Shown here: in pieces, positions 36,451 through 48,118 of the stretch
Numbering within the stretch: the first letter of the stretch is position 1
How the letters are laid out: each line of letters starts with the position of its first letter
Source of the DNA: Paramecium sonneborni
Lineage: Eukaryota > Ciliophora > Oligohymenophorea > Peniculida > Parameciidae
Reading direction: 5' to 3'
NCBI GenBank assembly: GCA_905182985.1
Contig: CAJJDN010000031.1
Span: 280,508-344,507, forward strand
Length of the DNA stretch: 64,000 bases
Position numbers and translations under genes: made by a program
The notes under the pieces: model-generated
What the model was told of the DNA's origin: nothing
Seen by the model: the letters and a program-made list of their open reading frames with translations, nothing else
The model's database searches: none

Positions 36451-38746
36451 TCACCTCGTTATCTCTTATGAACATTCTTTTATCCACTTTAATTATTTAC
36501 ATTAAAACTTACAATCAATCACTCCAAAACATTTCTCATTCTGCATAAGCAAATTGCTTTATATCATAAAAGTTTCCAAAACTTTGTGTCCAAATGTAAC
36601 AAATATTCGAACAGATTCTTCTGCACAATAATTATTGATCTTTTAAGCTATCACATCACTCTCTTGTCTGACAAAAGTTTTAATTTCTGTTTACATTACT
36701 CTAGTTTTTAAAAACATCTCATTCAAATTAACAGTTTTAAAACATGATGCTTTTGCAGCACTACTGACTCCATTTTCTTTACATTAAGGTGACAATGGCT
36801 CTTAACATAGTAGAGTACGTTTAGGTTTTTAATTATTAATGAAGAACTAAAAACAATTATCAGGTAAAAAAGGATCTAAAGATTATACATGAACAGAAAA
36901 GTTCCATAACATAGTTTATTAATTAATTCTATTAATCTCTAACTTTGATTTCATGATATTATGTTATCTATTTTTGGAATCTATTTTTGCCCCATCTTAA
37001 AATAGAATAAATAAAATACCTGGACAAACAAGTGCAAAATCTAATTAAAAGTTATTTTTATTAGGAACATAAATTAAGATATGATATTGATTAATAAGAC
37101 TGTAATAATCTGGAATCATAGGAATATTAAGTAGTTAACCAGTAGAATTGGCAAGAACATCAAAATCATAAGAAACTTATAAGAATCCTTTTCTTTAAGC
37201 ATGAACTCTGACTTGTTTGAACATTAATCCTGGACAACTATATAATCCTTATTCATTAGTAATGCCAACAATAGGTTCTTAATCTGCTTAATCAGATTAA
37301 AATATTTCAAGTCTACAATTTTCAATATCTTTGTGTTATCCACTTCTTAATAGAATATTGTAAGCTCTAAATTATAATGTAGTTTCAACACAACTAACTA
37401 AATCGAATTCAATTTTCACATCAGTGTTTCCTTGTAAAAAAACAGTTCTTTTTTAAGAAAAGCAATCTTTTTTACTAACATCAATAAGATATTCTTATTT
37501 GTCTCTACCATAAAATACAAAAGCTTATTCATTAATGTCAAAAGTTAAAGTTTCAGTAATATTTTTAGTTACATTAATAGTAGCATCTTCTGGAGCTTTA
37601 ACAATACATTTGATAACATCATTCCTTTCAACTCTAGTTGAAACATATACAGTATCTGTATTATCATCTAAAAGTTCATCAACATTTAATTATGTTTTAG
37701 TTGTTTAAATACAATTTCCTGTAATTTCTATTTCATATGCATTGACTTATTAAACTAAATCAATAAATTTAGCTTCATCAAAACAACTAATTGGAATTGT
37801 TTAACTGAATAATTTCACTGTAAACTTTTTCTCAGGAGATTAAGCTCTTTATTTTTAACCTGAGAGATCAATTTATGAAATATTAGTTTATGTCATCCAT
37901 GCTTATGATTTAGTAGGAGAAAAATAAACTCTTACTGATTTTTCTATATCTCTAATGTTTTCTGTACTCTTATAAATATCTAGTTTAGAAGCGCTTTTTT
38001 ATGCACTTCCTTATTAACAAAATGAAGTTCTTATGACTATTTATTTTGTTGGAGTTTATGCTGACTATAATGTTGGAGTTTCTCTCTAACGGACTGTAAC
38101 TTAAAGTCCCTCTAAAATATTTCTTTATATTCCATCTTCACAAACAGGAACTACATTCTTTATTGGACAATCAACATTGACTGTTAAATTAAATTTTCTA
38201 AGATGAAGCCACACCAAATCAGCTATTAATTTAGGAGTGATCTACTCTTTTGAAAATTACCTAGAATACAATACAACTGAATGCACTTCAGGCTAATAAA
38301 GTTATATTTATAAGTAATGATCAGAATGACTTATTTATTATCGAAATACTTTTATGAAGGGATACCTATCAAATATACATATTAATATTACTTTCTATTG
38401 ATTGTTTACTTTATCTCATCTAATAAATCTTAAAATGCTTCTTTTGTTTCCTCTACTCCTGTACTCTTATATTTTGGATTATAACAACTCTATATCGATA
38501 CTGCTAATTGTTATGATTTTAGTTAATCAAATTCAGGAAAATTTACAAACGAGGCTTTATCTTAAACACATGAAATCATATTTCGTAAAAATTCCTTGTA
38601 TTATAAAGTAATTTTGGTTGTCATTGCTGGTACCATTGTGTCATTAAAAAAACTAAATCTCTACTAATAACTTACCTAACTTTAGATTTAAACTTAAATC
38701 TATTTGGAGATTGCTATGAATTTATACTGCTGGTTGTTTAGAACAT
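36451..38746 (-). CDS. Unrecognised Cys-containing protein of about 730 aa
   Basis: One frame is open from about 38360 to TGA at 36451-36453, and upstream exons at 38.4-38.75 kb join to it through introns of 23 nt (after FKFKSKV) and about 44 nt (after LLDEIK). N-terminal reads include TTKITLQYKEFLRNMISCVQ and PEFDQLKSQQLAVSIQSCYN. The rest is beta-rich with scattered Cys and potential N-glycosylation sites (INVTKNITETLTFD, GNCIQTTKTQ, ENCRLEIFQSDQADQEPIVG), as in secreted or surface proteins. However, no signal peptide or membrane segment is evident at the chosen start. Family unknown. Confidence 0.6.
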
Positions 38747-39300
38747 AATTTTATAATTGATCGTTAAAAAATTAAAAGAGGTTTTTCATTGATCATCATT
38801 CATATTAACTTAACTCTACATTCCATTTTAAATTAAAAGAATTATATAATTGAATAATCAATCCTTCAATAACTATCATATATATACGTTTTCTATTTAT
38901 TTTTTATCAATTTCTTCTTTTTATTTACACATACTTATTATTTAGAAAGCCTTTCTAAATTTATATTTGATATAATCTTAAATATTTTATATATCTATTA
39001 TATAAATCAAGAATTATTTAGTCTCTGATACTTATTACAATCTTATTATTTATTTGATATTTCCAATCCTTTTTTTTATTTCTCATTTTCTAATTAATAA
39101 CTTTAAACTTCTATGCTCGAAGCAGATTCTCTTCCTCCAAAGTTCTACATATTATAACTATATATTTCATCTGAAAATTGATTCTAAGGTTAATTTTATT
39201 AATTGCTCTTATACTAACTCAAAACAAATCAAATAAACTCGAATTCTATTTAGTAAAACTTAATTATTTTTTATTCAATAAAATTTTAATTAAGATTCTC
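38747..39300. other. Intergenic region
   Basis: About 550 A+T-rich bases with no coding signal I can support. Confidence 0.4.
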
Positions 39301-39419
39301 ATTGATTCTTTGAAATAATGCTCCTAATTAAGTTTTTAATACCACCCATTTTGCTAAAAGAACATTTATTGGTACTATACCTATTTAAAATTAATAATCA
39401 TGTTTTGTTTTATATCAAC

Positions 39420-40010
39420 AATTAATATTGAATATCAAAATTTTTAAATTTGTTCTGATTACTAAATTATCCTTGCGGGGCTTGTGATAAATGTTAAATC
39501 TAATCTTTTATCTTTTTCAGATATTTATGAATTAAATAACAACTTTTTTTTTATTGTAATTAATTTGTAAAAATATCAAATTATTCTTTTTAGTTAGCCA
39601 TCCCATCTTAAAAAGCAAGAGAACAAAATTTATTAAATAAAATTAATTAATTATCATAAAAAAAAAATTTTTAAGCAGTCAAACTTATAGAGTTTTTTGA
39701 AGGATATTAGTTAGATCTAAATCATAATAAATTTTTGATTTAGCTATTTAAGATATTTTAATTTCTTTTTCAGTTTTAAGATTGTCTTAACTCTATATAT
39801 ACTTAAACAATCTGTAAATTAAATATTTTATATATTGGATGAAAAAATATCCGATTACGTTAATATCTAATTTATGATAATCAAAATTAAATACTTTTAA
39901 GTATCCCCACCTTGAATTAATAAAACAATTTACCAATAACTGTAAAAGATTTTTGCCTTTGATTAATATTGAATTCATAAAAAGTAATAAAGCATATCAA
40001 CTCTTTTTAA
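39420..40010 (-). pseudogene. Decayed copy of the membrane-protein gene at 45.8-48.0 kb
   Basis: Minus-strand fragments match that gene's C-terminal half in order. EKEIKISQIAKSKIYYDLDL aligns with EKELVISQIAKSKIEFDLDL, LYKFDCLK with LYEIDCLK, and DNQLILFNKFCSLAFQDGMA with DDQLMLFNSFCSPVFQDQMT. The frame shifts by one base after NILQK, and the upstream part (KNLLQLLVNCF versus KKLLQQVNSF) lies in another phase. No start or full frame remains. Borders are approximate; upstream remnants may reach about 40.4 kb. Confidence 0.75.
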
Positions 40011-40448
40011 TAAATTTCTTATCTTATAATTATTATTCTTCAAATACTACACAAAGATTCTCTTCGTATATATTATTAATGTTAAATTATTTAGTTAAAT
40101 CATTATGTAAAATGAAGAAACATAAAGTAATTGTATATATATCATAAAAAAATATTAGTACAAGATTAAATTTTGAATGATCAAGGGTATGTTTAATAAA
40201 TAGACTTTAAAGGAGAATAATACTTTACTTTAAAATTAAATTGGTATTATTTTAAAAATACCTTTTATAAATAATAAATGAAGGTTGAATTAAGTATAAA
40301 ACATATTTGTCTTTCAGATATAATTTTAAAAAATCATTATTTTGGCTATTTTTTTGATAAATTTTTATTAAATGGCAAATGATTAGTGTGTATATGTAAT
40401 TATTTTTGAGCATTTTAATAAATGAATTTATAAATATTTGTACTAATA

Positions 40449-41742
40449 TCAATTAACTAAATTTAGGACACCTAATTTTCCATCTGAAGTTCCATAACTT
40501 AGTTTATTGTAACTTGTATTATGATCCATAGTCATGATTCCACTTAGAGAACAACAAAAAGAATCAACACATCTATATTAAGAATCATATTATCTAATTT
40601 CAGAAAAAACACTAAAATAATATAATTTTATATACCTTCCAGCATTAGCAGCATAAATGAAATTGGTTCTTTTATCAAATTTACATGCATATAATTTACT
40701 TACATTTAATTTTGGTAATAAACCTTAAACATTATTTGCATGTTCTGCCCATTCTATAGTCTATAATTTATTTAATGTTCTGGTATCCCAAATTTCCAAT
40801 TATTTTTCATCTCTATATGATGCAGTAATTAATTAAAATCCTTTTGAATCCATTGCATCTCCATAAACACAAGGACCAAAGATATAACCAGTTGATTTCT
40901 TTTATCTTAAATCCCATTATATAACCATTTTATCCCATCCTCCTGTATAGAGTTAATTATGATCACCCTAATTAAATTTCATACCAAATATTCGATTCTA
41001 ATGAACAGCTGATTGTCCTTCTACAAATGTAGTTGGTGTTTTACTTAATTTTCCACAATCATATAATTTAACCTAACAATCTGAACCACCTATAACAAAT
41101 TTATCACCATCTAATGAAAATTCACAACAATTTATTTAATTATCTTTATCTTCTAAATTAAATAAGCATTATTTTGATGTTGCATGCCAATATATAATAC
41201 TTCCATTTGCATATGTTGATAATAATGTATGTTTTAAGTGTTCTACTACTTAACCAGGTCTCCATTTTACACATGTTGCTGGACCTGGTTTCTATTTTGG
41301 GTCTAATAATGGAACTATTGTATAATCTTTCCCCAAATAAGCAATATTTATCAAACCATCAGAATTAGCTGAAGCTAAAAATTAAGTTGTATTATCAAAT
41401 GCACATGAAAGTACTTTTGTTGGCTTAATATATATATACACTTTATACTTCTCCTGTTACAATATCATTCTAGAATTAGTAATTTTTTAATTAGGAAAAA
41501 CATGATTAAGCAAAAATATCCTTATATGCTGTTTTTATTCTTTCTAAAAGTGTAGAATCCTCAATTACTACATTCTCATTTGTTTCTGTTGATTGTGAAA
41601 CTTATGTAGATAAATTTCTTTGCCCTTCTTTCAAACTTTACATTTATTTATGATTCAATTGTTTTTTTAATAAAATATCAAATTTCTAACCAGAATATGA
41701 AGAAATTAATTTTATATCAACAACAATAAGACAATATTTCAT
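40449..41742 (-). CDS. WD40-repeat protein
   Basis: About 415 aa predicted to form a seven-bladed beta-propeller scaffold. Repeat signatures include FLASANSDGLINIAYL, LLSTYANGSIIYWHATSKQ, KFVIGGSDCQVKLYDCGK, QLYTGGWDKMVIQWDLRQ and LITASYRDEKQLEIWDTRT, ending LSYGTSDGKLGVLNLVN then TGA at 40449-40451. A 24-nt intron near 40.62 kb is required (before VFSEIRQYDSQYR), and a 27-nt in-frame intron before PTKVLSCAFDN is likely. The first 60 residues are charged with no known domain. The partner complex cannot be told from sequence. Confidence 0.85.
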
Positions 41743-42392
41743 TTATAAATTATTCATCTCTTTTTTTTATTCCAAACTTTTTAATCATTTAATACTTTAA
41801 ATATTTATTTTTTTTATCTATCATAAGGATAGATATAATAATGCTTATCTTATTTCTTAATCACACATATATAATCCAAACTAAATAGATATATTATAAT
41901 ATTATTACAATATTTAAATTATGATCAATGCTTTCCTAATTTTATAGTATCATAACAAATGATTAGTCATATGCTAATTATTAATTTAATTTGTAAAAAC
42001 TGATAATAAGTCTTATTTAATGATGTAGCTTCAATATATTTAAATACAATTCAAAAAATCAAATCAAAATTTTAAGTAAAGTGTTTCAATTAAGATACAT
42101 TATACAATAATTTAGCTAAAATTCTTTTTAAAATTATAATATTTTAATATTGCACAATCTATGTATCAATTAATTTTGATAATTCTATATGATATCATTT
42201 TATACTAAGATGCAATTAAAATAAATTATTATTAAAATTTATTTGATATTTTAAAAAAATTTGGAATATAAAAATAAAAAACTTTTAATTAAAAATACTC
42301 TAAAAATTAAAAACATAAATTCATAAGAGTTAGTAATTTTTTTTATTAAGTTATCATTTTTAAATTATATAAAATTAGAAAAAAGTATATAA
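41743..42392. other. Intergenic region
   Basis: About 650 A+T-rich bases between the WD40 gene and the duplicated PKA-R block; no gene seen. Confidence 0.4.
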
Positions 42393-43418
42393 TTAGGATA
42401 ATTAATTTTTAAAAATGAATAAATCTAAATATCATAAATATTTCCCATATTTTATTTGAATATTATTCATTAAAGTACTTTAAATTTCTTTGAGAGTTGA
42501 TGAGTAACTTTTTTTTGGAATATACATTAATTTAATATCTTCTTCTGCTACATAAGTGAATGTTTCAATTTGATTAGTTACAATACTTTAATCACCAAAA
42601 TATTCTCCAAGTTTACATAATTCAAATATTTTTTCTTAAAATAATATAATAATTTTACAATTATTTTTCAAAACAGACACTCTTCCTGATTCTATAATAA
42701 AAATTTCATTGCTTTTTGATCCTGATTATAGAATGATATCACCTTTTTTAAATTATTTATCAAATAATGCATCACTCATTTTTAATTTATCATAAGGATC
42801 TTTAATTTCTTTTAATAAATCCCAATTTTCAAGAAATCTAGATTAAAAATATGAATAATACGTTTCAAATTATTATCTTTTTTTGATAGAAGCTTCCTTG
42901 ACAATTAAATTAAATGTTTCTCTATCTAATTACCAAAGAATAGCTTTATCACTCTTAACTTTAATAGATGCAGCCTATAAATTTAATAGGAGTATAATAA
43001 TACTCTTGGTGATTAAAATAACAATGCTAATTCACCAAAGCTTTCTCCAGGATAATATGTTTTAAGAAAAATATCACCTTTTCCATAATTCTTAAAACAA
43101 TCTAATTCTCCTGAATCTACAACATAGAGAACATTTCCTTCTTCTCCTTATTTAATAATATATTCTGCTTTATGAAAAATCTTCTCTTCCATAGCTCCAA
43201 CTACAATTTCAATTTCTTTATCATTTAATGCACTAAACATGAATCCTTCTTACATTCTTTATTTAATTCTTTCAGATTGTTCTTTACTTTTAGGAATATA
43301 TTTAGCTTTAAAATTTTCTTTTTTATTAAATTATCCATAAGCTTCAGCAGAAACTGAGAATCTCTAAAATTTAATAGAAAAATAATTACTTATTTTTATA
43401 CATCTTTTTTGATTGCAA
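42393..43418 (-). repeat. Direct repeat copy 1 (1,026 bp), identical to 43420-44445
   Basis: Every base compared matches the second copy at an offset of 1,027. It contains the 3' part of the PKA regulatory-subunit gene (stop at 42432-42434) and is cut at its upstream end by the N at 43419, so it lacks the first exon. It is most simply an unmerged contig overlap. Confidence 0.9.
42432..43418 (-). pseudogene. Truncated duplicate of PKA-R (probable assembly artefact)
   Basis: Same sequence as the last exons of the intact gene but without the first exon. It should not be counted as a second gene unless reads support a tandem duplication. Confidence 0.8.
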
Positions 43419-43419
43419 N
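43419..43419. other. Single ambiguous base (N), probable assembly join
   Basis: The only N in the window, exactly between the two identical copies: the end of copy 1 (GATTGCAA) meets the start of copy 2 (TTAGGATAAT). Confidence 0.95.
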
Positions 43420-44445
43420 TTAGGATAATTAATTTTTAAAAATGAATAAATCTAAATATCATAAATATTTCCCATATTTTATTTGAATATTATTCATTAA
43501 AGTACTTTAAATTTCTTTGAGAGTTGATGAGTAACTTTTTTTTGGAATATACATTAATTTAATATCTTCTTCTGCTACATAAGTGAATGTTTCAATTTGA
43601 TTAGTTACAATACTTTAATCACCAAAATATTCTCCAAGTTTACATAATTCAAATATTTTTTCTTAAAATAATATAATAATTTTACAATTATTTTTCAAAA
43701 CAGACACTCTTCCTGATTCTATAATAAAAATTTCATTGCTTTTTGATCCTGATTATAGAATGATATCACCTTTTTTAAATTATTTATCAAATAATGCATC
43801 ACTCATTTTTAATTTATCATAAGGATCTTTAATTTCTTTTAATAAATCCCAATTTTCAAGAAATCTAGATTAAAAATATGAATAATACGTTTCAAATTAT
43901 TATCTTTTTTTGATAGAAGCTTCCTTGACAATTAAATTAAATGTTTCTCTATCTAATTACCAAAGAATAGCTTTATCACTCTTAACTTTAATAGATGCAG
44001 CCTATAAATTTAATAGGAGTATAATAATACTCTTGGTGATTAAAATAACAATGCTAATTCACCAAAGCTTTCTCCAGGATAATATGTTTTAAGAAAAATA
44101 TCACCTTTTCCATAATTCTTAAAACAATCTAATTCTCCTGAATCTACAACATAGAGAACATTTCCTTCTTCTCCTTATTTAATAATATATTCTGCTTTAT
44201 GAAAAATCTTCTCTTCCATAGCTCCAACTACAATTTCAATTTCTTTATCATTTAATGCACTAAACATGAATCCTTCTTACATTCTTTATTTAATTCTTTC
44301 AGATTGTTCTTTACTTTTAGGAATATATTTAGCTTTAAAATTTTCTTTTTTATTAAATTATCCATAAGCTTCAGCAGAAACTGAGAATCTCTAAAATTTA
44401 ATAGAAAAATAATTACTTATTTTTATACATCTTTTTTGATTGCAA
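43420..44445 (-). repeat. Direct repeat copy 2 (1,026 bp)
   Basis: Identical to 42393-43418. This copy is continuous with the first exon at 44446-44566, so it forms the intact gene. Confidence 0.9.
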
Positions 44446-44566
44446 CAATTTCATCAACTTCATCATCTGATGATTGTGAATTTGAACTCAAAGCACAATC
44501 TACATGTTTTTTTTTGTTAACTTATTGTAAAAAATTAGGACCATTTCTTATTTTTTAAGGATTCAT
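43459..44566 (-). CDS. cAMP-dependent protein kinase regulatory subunit (PKA-R)
   Basis: Inhibits the PKA catalytic subunit and releases it on cyclic-nucleotide binding. It starts MNPQKIRNGPNFLQQVNKKK at 44566. A 38-nt intron then joins AIKKD to RFSVSAEAYGQFN, the inhibitor/pseudosubstrate site region (R-x-S-V-S-A-E). Two cyclic-nucleotide-binding domains follow. The phosphate-binding cassette of the first is FGELALLYQSPRAASI, obtained by splicing a 29-nt intron between SPR and AAS. The second (GRVSVLKNNCK, YFGDQSIVTNQ) lacks the canonical FGELAL..xPRAA, so it may bind weakly. Length is about 346 aa. The dimerisation domain appears short. It stands head to head, 21 bases away, with the LRR-like gene. 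Confidence 0.92.
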
Positions 44567-44587
44567 AAATTAAATAAAATAATTTAC
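44567..44587. promoter_or_regulatory. 21-bp divergent intergenic region
   Basis: The start codons of PKA-R (minus) and the LRR-like gene (plus) are only 21 bases apart, so transcription start signals must overlap or lie in coding sequence. The alternative is that one of the two start codons is wrong. Confidence 0.5.
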
Positions 44588-45757
44588 ATGAAAGAATAAC
44601 TCCTTGGTAAAATAGCAAGATATAGAATATTTTTATAATAAGGATTATCAATACCAGATGAGAATGGTGATGATTTAAGATGCATAGATTTTAATTTTGA
44701 TAAATACATAGAATAACAGTTGTAGATTGAATCAGAATAAAAATGTGATTAAGAAGAAAATAAAATAGAATAAACAGATAAAAAAATATCAGAATTAGAT
44801 TTAAAATTGAATGATTAAGATTTAGAAGGATTATTAAAAGATTTAGAAAATGTTAAATTTGATGGTGAAATTGATTTCACTAAATAAAATATTGGAGATT
44901 AAGTATTATTTATTTTAAATATTTTATTAGACTGCAATAAGATTATCTGTATTAATATAAAAACTTCCAATATCATCTTTAATTTTAAGTGATACTAAAA
45001 TATCTTATATTGGAGGTTTAGAATTAGGTAAAGCAATTCCAAATAGTAAATTAAAAAAGCTAATATTAACTAATTGTAATTTAGGTCATAGTTCTAAGTA
45101 TGTATAAATTTAATTTATTTAGTATATTAATGGAACAATTACATTTTTTAGAAGAAGTAGATTGCGGTATTCTTGGAAATAAAGCTCTTAGATATTTATC
45201 ATAATAAAAACATGAATTATCACATTTAGGATTTCAAGAAGATTCAAAAGAAGTTTGGGATGTATAAACAAAAGAATTATTTTTAAAATCAATTCCTAAA
45301 TCTTTATTAAGTATTCAATTTTAGATTGATAATGCAGATCATAAAAAGTATTATTTCTAAATAATAATAAAGATTTATAGGAATAGCTGAAATTAAATGT
45401 TAAGAGAATAGAGATGCCTATCTAAGAAAAAGAGCCAATGAATATAAGAGTAAAGATCTTGATCCTGATCATCCAGATTATTATGATTGGTAAAATTAAA
45501 TCTTATTATTTAGTGATGATTTTAAAGTCAATGCATTTAAATTTAGTGTGAAATCTTATTTATCAAATGTTTTTGAATCATTATTAGATGAATCTCTATA
45601 TTATTTGGAAAAAGAAAGATAAAATGTACTTAGAGATGAGGCTATTTATTAAGTTACTAAAGAAATTTTACCATAATCTATTATGGAAGATATTTGTCAA
45701 GCAGATGGTTCATTAATTGTTTTAGCTAAATATCTTTTAGCCAAAATTAAAAAATGA
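44588..45757 (+). CDS. Leucine-rich-repeat-like protein, about 365 aa
   Basis: MKEQLLGKIARYRIFLQQGL opens an acidic N-terminus (KISELDLKLNDQDLEGLLKD). After a 28-nt intron there are LRR-like units (LPISSLILSDTKISYIGGLE, SKLKKLILTNCNLGHSS). Further introns of about 25 nt each precede ILMEQLHFLEE and FIGIAEIKCQENR. The C-terminal part is charged (RDAYLRKRANEYKSKDLDPD; YYLEKERQNVLRDEAIYQVT), ending KYLLAKIKK then TGA at 45755. No enzyme motif. It is probably a protein-interaction scaffold; the LRR call is by pattern only. Confidence 0.65.
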
Positions 45758-45798
45758 TTATCATTATAAAAATTCATCTTATAAGTATTAATTTCTAA

Positions 45799-47959
45799 TC
45801 AAACTTATTAAAGTCTATTTTTAAAACTATCTGGAGATTAATGAATCTCTAAATCTTTTAAACTTTAACCTGAATCTTTACTACCTATAACTTCTGAATT
45901 TTTTCTACCATCATCTAATTCATTTGGTACATCTAATCTAATCTAATCTTCTAAAAATCTTTGCTCGTCTTCATTTTTTTATAATATTGTTGTGTAATTT
46001 TATTAAACAAGATTAAATAAACTTTTATTCTACATTGCAAATTATATTAATTAATCATTTAATTACCAATTCTTATTCTTATTTTCTGTTATTTTTTAAA
46101 AATTGTCAACTAAATCTTATGCATTTTCTGCACCTAATTAAGCTTTAAAAAATCTTGTTAACTTTGCTAATCTAACATTTATTGGAACTAAATTATTAAT
46201 TCTTTAATACTTGTAGAAGTAGCGGCATATTTTATTATATTTTAATTATTCTCAAAATGTGATTAATTATTTTATTGCTATTGAAATTAATTTATTGATT
46301 TAATCTATTTATTACTTGCTGTTAACATATCGAATAATTCTTTTTGATCTGTCATTTAATCCTAAAAAACAGGTGAACAAAATGAATTGAAAAGCATTAA
46401 TTGATCATCATCAAATAAAAATAGTTTTAAACAATCAATCTCATATAGTTTTTTTAAAATATTTGTTAAATCTAAATCAAATTCAATCTTAGATTTAGCT
46501 ATTTATGATATAACCAATTCCTTTTCATCTTCTATGTTTTTACAACTTTTGAAATATTTTCTTATAATGTAAAGTAAGTATTGATAAAATGAGTAATTTA
46601 TTGTATAATCGAAAATCTTTATAAAGAAACGAATTTACTTATTGTAATAGTTTTTTTGAATTTTTTGCTGAATTTTACATATTTCTTGGAGTTTATGATT
46701 AATTAACATATGATAATTTTCTTTTTTAAACACTTTTTAAATCAAATTTAAAAACAGAATTCATTAATATTTCAAAAGTCTTATGCTGATTATAAACTTT
46801 ATAAAATATTTTGATTATTTGCATAACAGCTAAACCTAAAGCAGTAGCCTCAGAAACTGCAGATAAAATAATTGAAGGTAAGTCTTATTGTATTACAAAA
46901 TAAAATGAAGTATCAGATGAAGCTCTAAATTTTATTAATCTTAATACCTTAAATAAAATGTACATAATCCAATTCCTGAAGAAATTGATATTGGTTCTTA
47001 TCTCCTTTCTTATCTTTAAACAACTGAACCATTATACAATCTCTCAGAATCTTCTATATTAAACATATCACTAAAAAATTAGATTTTTTCTAATTAATTT
47101 TAAATGCATTTTACTTAAATCCATTTATAATGGTTACATATAAATATCTTCATTATCACCAATACCAGTAGTTAATCTCCAAAATACATTATTGGAAAAA
47201 ACATCAGCAGGACTTGATTAATTCAATGATTATTTAATTTTTGATCCTTTGATAAACATATCCACATTAACACTTTCAATAGTTTTCATTATTACCCTTT
47301 GTTTATAAAAGCCTCAATTTCTTTAGATGTTTTACAAGTTTTGCTTGTAGAGTTATTACAAACATTGACAGTTAATTTAATGTAAGAAAAATATGGTTCA
47401 TAAAATTATCCTTATAATGTGAAATTGCCATCAAAACAAACTAAATTTTGTTTTTATTCTTGAGTCATTGATGCAGAATTAAAATTAAATTATTCAATTT
47501 TTTCTGGAGAACATTTAGATTGATTTAATAAACTATAATTTCTTGTAAAACCTATTTTACCTTCAACTCTTTATTATTGAATATATTATGCAGTTAATGT
47601 AAAATAACTAAATTTTTTATCCGTATATAAATACTCTTCAACATATGTATTATTGCTCAAGATTTATCCATCTAGAGTAGACAGTTCCATTGAAAATATC
47701 GTATTATCATTACTCAATACAAATTCTGTGTTTTTATCACTTTATGTACCAGCATAAATAGTATTCTAATTTTGGATGCTTCTTTAGAATACTCCAACAA
47801 TATAAAAAGAAGTAAAAACTAATAAGATTATACTTATGAATCCCCCTAAAACTAAAATGATTTAAAACCTATAGGAGTCAAAGATTTCTCTTTTTGTGAA
47901 ATATTAAATTCATAAGGATCAACAAGCATATCAGCTTTCTTTATTAAATTTCTAATCAT
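45799..47959 (-). CDS. Membrane protein with two predicted transmembrane segments
   Basis: MIRNLIKKADMLVDPYEFNI leads to a strongly hydrophobic helix (GGFISIILLVFTSFYIVGVF) after a 23-nt intron. A region with potential N-glycosylation sites and Cys follows (NVCNNSTSKTCKTS), then a second hydrophobic segment (SAVSEATALGLAVMQIIKIF) and a long charged tail with ISQIAKSKIEFDLDLTNIL, ending NRLQQV then TGA at 45799. Several small introns are needed (one after FINKG), and the exon joins around 46.9-47.1 kb are uncertain. The layout is N-terminal cytosolic, extracellular loop, TM, cytosolic tail. A decayed paralogue lies at 39.4-40.0 kb. No known function recognised. Confidence 0.65.
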
Positions 47960-48118
47960 AATAATAATTTCAAAAAAATATCAACTAAAGAATAAATATA
48001 TTGATTTACTAGTTTTCTAATAAAAATTAGATATATAATATAAAATTTAGATATGATTAATAAAATATTATTAATAAAATAACTCTAACTCATGTACTTG
48101 TTTGTTCTTTCCTTTGTC

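Noticed and set aside
36451..38746. HAP2/GCS1 gamete fusogen
   Set aside because: The Cys-rich, beta-rich look suggested it, but the characteristic HAP2 Cys pattern and a signal peptide are not visible.
42883..44092. Two identical 60-aa plus-strand ORFs as a gene family
   Set aside because: They are antisense shadows of the PKA-R gene in the two identical copies around the N.
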